Below are positions 56,117-64,000 of a stretch of 64,000 bases of DNA, piece after piece. This stretch comes from Bolinopsis microptera (lineage: Eukaryota; Ctenophora; Tentaculata; Lobata; Bolinopsidae): NCBI RefSeq assembly GCF_026151205.1, contig NC_087076.1:10640902-10704901 (forward strand). The letters are read 5' to 3'. Each line of letters opens with the position of its first letter. Position 1 is the first letter of the stretch. The position numbers were made by a program, and so were the translations under genes. Under the pieces are notes generated by a model. The model worked only from the letters and a program-made list of their open reading frames with translations. It had not been told where the DNA came from and made no database searches.

Positions 56117-56181
56117 AGCGTCACTATGGGACCTTCGCGATGCGAACCAGACACATAGTCTGGACTGGTACCTCAGACGCT
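56117..56181. ncRNA. Foldable repeat, copy B
   Basis: Outer stem AGCGTC (56117-56122) with GACGCT (56176-56181); hairpins TTCGC, loop GAT, GCGAA (56134-56146) and CCAGAC, loop ACATA, GTCTGG (56147-56163); then ACTGGTACC. Both strands of the first hairpin changed relative to A and C, so pairing is conserved. Confidence 0.45.
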
Positions 56182-56223
56182 AACGTGAAACTTACAGAGT
56201 ATATAGGATATAACAACATACTC

Positions 56224-56303
56224 GGGCGTAAGGAGTCGATACGGAGCTATTGCGATGCAATCCAGGCAAGTGTCTGGACTGGCTCCTAAAACTCCAAACG
56301 CTC
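56224..56303. ncRNA. Foldable repeat, copy C
   Basis: Outer stem GGGCGT..GGAGT (56224-56236) with ACTCC..ACGCTC (56291-56303); inner stem GGAGC/GGCTCC; hairpins ATTGC, loop GAT, GCAAT (56249-56261) and CCAGGC, loop AAGT, GTCTGG (56262-56277). It is identical to A in the first hairpin but changed in the second, on both arms. Confidence 0.45.
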
Positions 56304-56695
56304 GGGCGAGCGGCATGGCAACTCTGATTCTTTACAAATAGTTATCTTACCAATCATACAGTACGCAAAACGAACGCAGATTTCAATTCTTATATAGCGA
56401 AATAGCCGAAGTGCGCGGAGGCCGGGGAGAGGGGCAAGCTCCGGCGCGCGCGCCGGGATAGCACCCCAACACGGCAACGCGCAGCAGAGTAGTGGGGTCG
56501 GCCACACTACCGAATACACGAGAAGCCAACCCGGGATTTATTACCCGCACGGCTATATTATTATGCGCAGTTGAAACCTGGGGGCTCGCCGACCAGGTTC
56601 ACCGGGTGGAAACTGAAGGCATATATGACCCCCATATCTGAAAGCAGGTTGGGGGCACTACGGAAAGCTTAGAAGCTCCCGTCACCTACTAACTA
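56304..56695 (-). promoter_or_regulatory. GC-rich block with a minus-strand TATA-like box
   Basis: It contains CGCGCGCGCCGG and, on the minus strand, CGCTATATAAG (about 56388-56398). A transcript from this TATA running leftward would pass through repeats C and B. The block separates them from the LINE frame at 56696. Whether it is a real promoter is unknown. Confidence 0.3.
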
Positions 56696-59026
56696 CTAAC
56701 TACTAAGTGCTATATCATCTGCAAAGTCCACATCGGTGATGATCTTGGGCCCCACTCTTCTGCTTTTTCTACGTTCGAGGGTGAGTCCAAGTCGCTCCGC
56801 ATCATCGCCTATGGCTTGCCTCATACAGTAGTCGATGACTATTGCAAAGAGGTAAGGTGCTAAGGTATCACCCTGTAACACACCTGCAAGTATCTCGAAC
56901 AATTCAGTTTCTCCGTCTGGAGTTAGGACTTTGGCCATTGTCTTCTCGTACATGAGCCGTATAAGCTGCACGATTTTGACTGGAATGCCGTAAGCTTCTA
57001 GAATCTTTAGCATTTTCCCACGATGTACACTGTCGAAAGCCTTCTTAAAGTCTATAAATGTCAGAACAGCTGGCAGTTTCCGACTCTTGACACCCTCTAT
57101 AAGACGTCTCAGTACCAATATCTGTTGAGTTGTTGACCTTCCTGGTCTGAATCCATTCTGGTTTCTACGCAGAATTGTCTCGATTTCTGGCTTCAACCGG
57201 TTTAGAACCATCTTGTTTAGAGACTTGGCAACTAGGGATGACAAGCTTATTCCCCGATAGTTCATTGGTTCGCTAAGGTCGCCCTTCTTTGGAATTGGTA
57301 TGATGTTGGCAGTTGACCATTGGTCTGGTTTCTCACCTTTCAATAGAGCATTGTTACAGAAGTCTAAGACAATTAGATCAAGGTCGCATCGTTTTAAGAC
57401 TTCTGGGGCTATGTTGTCGTCACCCCATGCTTTCCCTGCCTTTATGCTGGACTTTGCTTTCCTGTACTCATCCAACGTAAACGGTTCTGTTCCGATATTC
57501 AGAGGTGGGTGGACTGGATCAATATCCTCTTCCGCGTTCTCTACCGTCGGTGGTGAGCCGAGAAGAGTAGCAAAATAGTCCTTCCATTTCTGAACCCTTT
57601 CCGTTGGTGAGTTTCCCTTGATTTTGCCAGTATATGATGGAGCTTTACCTGTGATCTTGTTGATCATGGTCCAGCTTTTAGCATGTCTGCCCTGCCAACT
57701 TGCTTCCTCCACTTCCCGGACCTGCCCCTCCAGCAGGTGCTCTTTGGCTGCTTGATAAGCATCGCCTAGCTTCTGTTTGCCCTCTTGAACAGCTATTCGG
57801 TTGTCTTCTGTAGCATCTGAGTGGTATTTTATGCTACATTCCCTCAGCTTCAGCCTGGCAATCTCAACACTTGGAGTCGCTGAGATTTTACATCTTTTCT
57901 TTTTCTCCTTTTCAGGTAGTAAAAGTCGAGAAGTTGTCCTATTCGCATCAATAAAGCATTGGTACCTTTCTGTTGCCGTCTGATCATCCTTTTCAAGTAT
58001 GGAAAAGCGGTTTTTAACTTCCACTGTGTACCTCTCTTGTAGAGCGATATCAGTTTTAAGTTTAGACCAGTCCAGAACCGGAGCCCTCTTCTCCGTCTTG
58101 CTTATCCGTAGACTAAGCTTTACCCTTGCTACGACTACTCTGTGATCCGAGCCAATACTGTGGAAACTACCATATGCTTCGGAGTTCTTGACGGAGTTCC
58201 GCCATTTCTTCCGGCAAATGATGAAGTCGATTTGAGATTTACTTTGACTCATATCTGAGAGATATGTCCAGAGTTTACCTCTTCGCTTCTGAAATCTGGT
58301 GTTTGTGATTTCTAGCTGTCGCTCCAACAGCATATCCTCTAGCAGTCTACCATTTCGGTTTGCTGGACCCTTGTGGAAGGATGTCCAGTTTCCTGATGAT
58401 GAGACATGCGCATTGAGGTCTCCTACAACGAATAGTAAGTTGTGGGCTGGTATCTGGTCGATGGCACCACCAAGGCTGTCGTAGTAGTTTTCTGCTTCGT
58501 CGACAGTCGCCCCCTCTGTCGGGCTATAAGTCACAATAACAGTTGTGACCGGGTTCCCTGCAAAGTTGGCTACCATCGTCCTCCTGTCATGTGAGTATAC
58601 ACTAATCAATGAGTTGAATACTGTCTTTTTGTCCAAGACAATACCAACCCCACCAGCAGCCGCCCCATTGCTGGTTCTCCATGCCGAAGTTGTTATGAGG
58701 TGAGAGCTTCCAAGATCTTGATACTCGATTTCAGTGCTATGTACTACCCGATGCTCCTGAATGCCCAAAATATGTACGCCACTATCCCTCATGCATACAC
58801 CCAGCTCATCCCTCTTGTATTGTTCTCTTATTGTTCGTACATTAAGAGTTCCTACAAGAATTTCCTTCTGGCCACGTAGTAACTTAGGGTACCAGCCTTT
58901 GAAAGAGTTGGAGCAGGAGATTTGGGTGTGACCCGCCGGTCGAGAGATTAAGGTGTGTGCCCGAGGTAAATACCCCACACACCATGTGTTGAGTCTACGG
59001 CGGCGCCCGGCCAATAGGCAGGTCAC
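56696..59026 (-). mobile_element. LINE ORF2: endonuclease plus reverse transcriptase, 3'-truncated
   Basis: A 776-codon open frame. APE-type endonuclease (about residues 55-300): VGTLNVRT, LGIQEHRV, VVGDLNAH, GSDHRVVV. Reverse transcriptase (about 480-776): MNYRGISLSSLVAKSLNK, NGFRPGRSTTQQI, FIDFKKAFDSVHRGK, GVLQGDTLAPYLF and DFADDIAL. The frame ends six codons after the catalytic FADD with a short TAGT repeat, so the rest of the polymerase and the 3' end are missing. A LINE copy normally loses its 5' end; loss of the 3' end points to a later deletion or recombination. The initiation codon is unclear; the longest reading starts at GTG. It resembles RTE/craniofacial-development-like LINEs; clade not fixed. 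Confidence 0.85.
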
Positions 59027-59381
59027 AAATTGTTTTGCCAGACTTGTATAACCGCATCATAGTACTCAAGCGAACAACCATCCCCCTGTTCGCTAGGGCC
59101 GTTACTGCAGAAAGCCTCACGTCTAGAACAATTGATCATTTGTCGCTCCTGATCCTAGAGCATCCTTGTCTCGTTACTTGTCACATGCACTTTTTCTAAA
59201 GAGGAACTGTATAGTGATATACAGAAAGAAAATCTGTAGTAGATTTTCAAAGGCGACTGATAATATTGCGGACGCCACACCAGCAATATGACAACCATAC
59301 CATAATCCAACATTCCCATGCACCTTTATAGTTTAGAGTGCTTAGAACTATCCCAACTGCCAATATATTGCCAAAACGTTT

Positions 59382-60131
59382 TTGTCCAACAGAAATGCCA
59401 ACTATAGTTATAGTGTTATACACTGTGCCTCAAATTATTTGATCAAAGAGTGGAATCTGAATATTAATGAATCAAAGACAGAGTTTGTACACGTCTACAT
59501 AGCTGGGAAAGATGAGGTCATGGATGATGGTAAACCCCTTAGAATGAATGAAGAATGGTGCAGTAGCAAGTTGTTGGGTTCTCTGCTAGAAAGTAGGAAA
59601 GATGTCACCAGAAGAATCATGTTAGCCAATGTAGCATTCCAGAACTTCAAGAAGGTCTGGTGCCAGAGTAAGATCCCCCTACAGAAGAAGCTGAAGGTCT
59701 ATGAGGCCCAAGTAGTATCTATCCTCATGTATAACTCTAGTTGCTGGGGAATGCCTAAATCGTACTGGGACAAACTAGATGCATGTCACCGTAACCACCT
59801 CAGAAAGATCATGAATGTCAGCTGGCCACGCAGTATTATGTCCAAAGATACCCTCTACAAACAGAGTAACTCTACCCCTATGTCTGAGCGTGCTGAGTTA
59901 TCTAGGTGGAAGATGCTAGGACACATACTGAGGAGCGATGAAAGATCACCAGCTCAAGCTGCGCTGTGTTTTGCTGTCGAGATGTGTAGTGAAGTTGGTA
60001 GACTCGGGGCTCACAGACGTAACCTCCTACACCACCTGAAGGTTGACCTCTGGAAGCGTTTCATCTTGCTGGAGTCAATGAAACGAAAAGTTTTCAATGA
60101 AACGAAAAGTTTTATTTTACATTCCTCATAA
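59382..60131 (+). mobile_element. LINE 3' fragment, same family as the 46.8-49.8 kb host LINE
   Basis: It encodes the region after the catalytic centre: NINESKTEFVHVYIAGKDE, YNSSCWGMPKSYWDK, HRNHLRKIMNVSWPRSI and SRWKMLGHILRSDE, which aligns with VFTRVYLADTD, YNCSSWAAP and WKMLGHVLRS of the other copy. It is truncated on the 5' side. The tail has two AATGAAACGAAAAGTTTT units. The bases 60100-60190 match the complement of 45955-46050. Confidence 0.75.
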
Positions 60132-60689
60132 ATAAAATAAGAGCTTAAACCACGAATTAGTTAGCTAGAAGTAAACTTGAGGAAATATTTTTGGTGATTG
60201 TATATAATTATTTAAAAAACTTTATTTGGTTGTTAGTATTTTAATTATGGTAAGTGGTTGAATTTAGTGAGACAAGGTCAGTTTCTCTATTATCTTAGAA
60301 AAATTCCTACTAAGTTACAGTAGGCAATGCTGAGTGGCAGGAATGAGGGACCAAAACGCTTGGGGCTAACAATGGCCCATTTACAAACCACTTCAGACAT
60401 GGCAATGATGTCATTTATGCTTAATTCGTCTGAAACTGACCCTACTGCACTTGTAACATTCTATAAAAATCTCTTCTAAAATAGGTATAAAAATGCATAA
60501 CACAAAACACACAAACAAAATGTTTATAATCCTTATATAATAAATTTCTATAGAACTTTTAAATTTATATAAAACTAATAAACCTATATATATATAATTC
60601 ATTTTGCACCCAGAGAAAGATGTGATCACAGAGGTAGTTTCGATATTATGTTCATGACAAGGTATGGGGCTGCTGCAAGTTATATTTTG

Positions 60690-62105
60690 CTAAGATATTA
60701 CCGCTTTTTCAAGCTTAAGTAATCTAGGCAAGGTCAATTTTAAAGTTTTTGAATTTTGTCGAACGCTGTTTAAGGCTAAGTTCCAGTCATTTGGTTCTCC
60801 TTCCTTTTGAGTGTGAGTGATGGTGATTCTTATGGATGATTTGAGGTGATTGGGCTTATAACAGGTGAATGTAGTTAGCATGAGATTTTGTCGTACTGTA
60901 TTCCATATTGTCCCTGCTCTGTATATGTAGCTGTCTGATGGTTTAGGTGTGAGAATGAGGGTCTCTTTGCCAAGTCTGCCAGATGTTTCAAAGAGGGACT
61001 ATAGTGATATAGGGGTTCTATATTTCAAGACCTTGAAGATGTCATTAATACAATGGTAGAAGTACAGATTATGCACATTCATGATTTCATGAGTGTTGAA
61101 GAGGGGTTTTGTATGCTCCTTTCTGTAGAATTCCTTGCCCAAGATTTGCTCCCCGTAGGGTCTGCATCGTGCACTAGTTTTAAATTTATCCAAGTATGCT
61201 TCTTTATCTCCAAACATTATGCGGGCACACATTTTCTGTGCTTTGAACAGAGGTTCAAGTTTTTTGTTAGATGCCCCTCCCCAGACAGTTATACCATATG
61301 CAAGATAGCTTTCAAACAGAGTGTGATATAGATCTTTATGGAGTGATGTGGGAATGTTATCTTTAATTCTATTTAGCATGCCACAGCAGCTGGCTAGTTT
61401 TTTTGCTAATTTCCTTCTATGTGCGTTCCAGTTTAGGTCTTTATCGATTGTTACACCTAAGAATTTAGTTTCATGTACTCTCTCCAAGGGTATGCCATTG
61501 ATATTGATTTCTTGATCAGAGGGTGTATCTTCATCTTTGTTGGATCGAGAGTTTGAGAATTCAAGGTAACAGCTCTTGCCAGTGTTTATGTGAAGTTTAT
61601 TGGCAAGCATGTAGCGGTGTACGGAATTTAGGACTTCATTGGCTTTTTTGTATGCTAGGTTTTTACTTTTTGCAGCGACGAAGATATTTGTGTCATCAGC
61701 AAATAGAACAAATTTAGAGTTCTTTTCAGAGTTTGTAAGATCGTTTATGTAAATTAAGAACAGAAGGGGCCCTAAGCAGCTCCCTTGTGGCACTCCAAAA
61801 AGCACAGGTAGAGTATCAGATATTTCATTGAGCACACCAACATATTGTTTACGGTCGGAAAGATAACTTTCCAGGAGTTTGTGTGCCCGTCCTCTGATCC
61901 CGTATGTGTTTAATTTTTTGAGAAGTATTGAGTGATCTATTGTATCAAATGCTTTACTTAGGTCGATAAAGATTCCTAAAACATGATTACCGGCTTTGAG
62001 TGACTGCTGAATGTGGTGAATAGAGTAGTTGAGTGCATGTGATGTTGAATGACCCTTTCGGAACCCAAACTGGCTATCGTGCAGTATTCCCTGACTCGAG
62101 AGAAA
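60690..62105 (-). mobile_element. CR1/Jockey-like LINE fragment, 5'-truncated, one in-frame stop
   Basis: Reverse transcriptase motifs read continuously from about 62095: SQFGFRKGHSTSHAL, GIFIDLSKAFDTIDHS, GVPQGSCLGPLLFLIYIND, VLFADDTNIFV and KFLGVTIDKDLNW. A TAG at 60999-61001 interrupts the frame; the same frame then resumes (SLFETSGRLGKETLI, IYRAGTIWNTVRQN) to 60690. A 22-base piece of the element (about 61704-61725) is repeated at 62104-62125 next to the truncation point. Confidence 0.85.
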
Positions 62106-62125
62106 ACAAATTTAGAGTTCTTTTC

Positions 62126-63555
62126 AGTCGTATGATGATATTCTCCATTTGAGAGAACTTGCTAGTGACCGTGGTTATTGGACTAAATTGTTTAACTTTA
62201 TACTTGAGTAGAAGTCAATTTGACTATTGGGACATATAATTTTACAAAGGATCACGTTTCGGTTCTAAATTATTTTAGGATTGTTGACATTTGTAAGATT
62301 GACATGTTTGATGTGGTTTCATCAATAAAAACGAAGAAGTTTATAAATTTGAATTAGGGCTAGCGTTGGACCTTATTTAAAATGTTTTGACTCCTTAACA
62401 TGTTCACTTCATAAAATTAAAGTTTAAATTAATCTATATTTTTATTCATGAACATTTTTGATTATCTTATGTATCCTTACGTTTTGATATAATTTGATTT
62501 GTGGATGCTTGCAGAGTAACAAGGTGAGATATCTGCAACATCAGTTAAATAAAAGGAAGTGATTAATTACTATTCTACAATGGTTGGAGCAAATTAGAAA
62601 CAATTCATCAAAAATGGTGCACTTCGTTGTGTTACTAATATTTTTATGTAAGTTAGCAGATGTTCTTACTGGTGCCAATATAACTAATTTGGCGATCTCT
62701 GAGGAATCTACATTGCTTTATTAGTTGTGTAAAAATTATGTCCAAAATCAAGTAGTATCTGAGGCTAAACAAAACAAAAAAAACAGTTCTTGTAAGTCAC
62801 ATTTTAAAACAAACTCTTAAAACAAAACTAACTAATAAATATTACTTTTGACCTAAATTTGAGTCTTTGAGACTTACAAATTTGGCCTCTAGGGTCTTAG
62901 TGGCACAAGGTACTCAAATTAAAGTGCAGATAGAGGTTTAAGTTTAGGAACTGTGAAAAATTCCTCTTGACCATGTCATAATTTCTATGTGAATACTCAC
63001 CTATGGTTGACTCAGTCGAATGATAAAAACAGTGATAAAGGGTTATTGATACAACAGTTATATTATTCATTGATCACTGTTTTCTAGGAACACACCACTT
63101 TAGCATAGCTATAGAATTAGAGCCCTGTCCCCTGAATCGTCCCCTTCAGTAAATGTAAATTATGTGTACTAAAAAAACCATTTCAAATTGACGATTTAAG
63201 TGCAGGACCATACGTGACGAGTACTCCTTTGTGCTTTGTATATTCAAAGTATTTAAAAGTAGTAACTTATACGGAAAACCGCTTGCCAATTTAACGAAAC
63301 ATGAAATTTTAACTATTCTATGACAGCAATTATGAATTATGTTAAATGTCATTGTGCTTTAAGTTTATTGTATCTACATATTATACTACATTCTTACTTC
63401 TCAATCCTCTCCCTTGAGTGTACAACTGAATAACTTTTCGGAGCTAAAAAGTTGACTCAGTGGTGACAATACAAAATTGCTATCAAAATTAAAAATAATT
63501 AACATCTTGGAAACCTCTAACAAATTGCAAATGTTAACTTCAATTGTAAGTGAGG
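62126..63555. other. No gene seen
   Basis: AT-rich sequence with short frames only. No splice-supported coding segment and no terminal repeats of the known families were found. Confidence 0.4.
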
Positions 63556-63616
63556 TTGTGGTTGCGAGAAGCATAATTGATTGCGCGGCGCGTCCCAGTA
63601 ACGCATCACGCTACAA
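63556..63616 (+). mobile_element. E1-variant fragment, 61 bp
   Basis: TTGTGGTTGCGAGAAGCATA to CATCACGCTACAA matches the complement of the middle and left part of the 28654 element. No flanking duplication, so it is a partial copy. Confidence 0.55.
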
Positions 63617-63702
63617 GCGCGACAAACAACAGACAAAGAAATAAAAAAGATTTGTCAAATGAAGTGCTTGACCAAACAGACTAAATTAATTTCCTACAAA
63701 AC

Positions 63703-63820
63703 TTGCTCTGTCCAGAGCCCTTGCTCTTGCAGTGGCGCGCGCCTACCTCCTCCCTCCCGGCGTTGTGAAACAAGCGCGCCCGCAGTGCCACAGTGGCGCA
63801 AAAGCACATCGTTAGGTGAA
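63703..63820 (+). mobile_element. E7 mini-element, long form, 118 bp
   Basis: It starts TTGCTCTGTCCAGAGCCC and ends CATCGTTAGGTGAA, with the perfect 9-bp duplication CTACAAAAC (63694-63702, 63821-63829). It carries an extra CTCCCTCCCGGCG segment relative to the 75-bp copies. Confidence 0.85.
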
Positions 63821-64000
63821 CTACAAAACTACAATCCAATAAAAATAATTCCCTCCAAAAACTGTAATCAAATGAGAAAGTATTGTCATGTTCACTAATT
63901 TTATAATACACGGATCTAACCAGATATTATTAACACGTCGCGCGCAGCATCAGAAATGATACCAAGATTTGTGGTGCCAAAAGTTGGTCGATGTGCAATG

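Noticed and set aside
54726-56303. tRNA genes or hammerhead ribozymes as identity of repeats A-C
   Set aside because: There is no four-arm cloverleaf with a TTC loop and no A/B-box, and hammerhead core words are missing.

Overview
This is AT-rich animal nuclear DNA. Genes have many exons with GT..AG introns, host proteins match metazoan families (CEP135, UBE2Q, aminoacylase-1, class A GPCR, sushi/CCP modules), and intergenic DNA is packed with LINEs, DNA transposons and satellites. The GPCR style and the retroelement mix suggest an early-branching invertebrate such as a cnidarian, but no feature fixes the phylum. A run of exactly 100 N (26174-26273) marks an assembly gap.

Layout. 1-4300: tandem repeats, one phase-1 sushi exon (2301-2486) and decayed repeats. 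4500-7500: a small TATA-driven single-exon gene, exon 1 of aminoacylase-1 on the minus strand, and a divergent small coiled-coil gene. 10004-25036: a 23-exon CEP135 centriole gene on the minus strand; its introns host, on the plus strand, a two-exon GPCR (14049-15267) and a secreted-type gene with a sushi module (20557-21493). 26300-27629: a three-exon RGG-box gene broken by a 75-bp mobile element. 28.4-31.9 kb: dense small elements and a 2.0-kb TTAA-flanked transposon. 32970-42625: an intact 11-exon UBE2Q E2 ubiquitin-conjugating gene, with a GPCR pseudogene in one intron. 43-63 kb: retroelements (three LINE types, including one LINE inserted in frame inside another), a hAT-type element, a dense cluster of tiny mobile elements (50.2-53.5 kb) and three copies of a foldable repeat with compensatory changes.

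The most striking content is a group of very small (about 70-120 bp), GC-rich, non-coding mobile elements, called E1 to E7 here. They begin TT and end AA, make 8-9 bp target-site duplications (TSDs), nest inside one another and carry short perfect hairpins that often have a three-base loop. Termini: E1 TTAATTGACGATGTC..GCGCTACAA; E2 TTAACGGGTGATAC..CCTACAA; E3 TTGACGGATGTTAC..ATGGTCAA; E4 TTGGTTGACGATG..TCCTCCAA; E5 TTGTATCACG..CGTATGACAA; E6 TTACTGGGC..CCAGGTAA; E7 TTGCTCT..GTGAA. Eighteen insertions in this window have a perfectly matching TSD of at least 8 bp.

The CEP135 exons between 22.0 and 25.0 kb and the neighbouring sushi exon carry repeated one-base frameshifts and one in-frame stop, while exons further from the gap are clean. 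Poor consensus quality near a contig end is the simplest explanation, though decay of this gene copy is not excluded.
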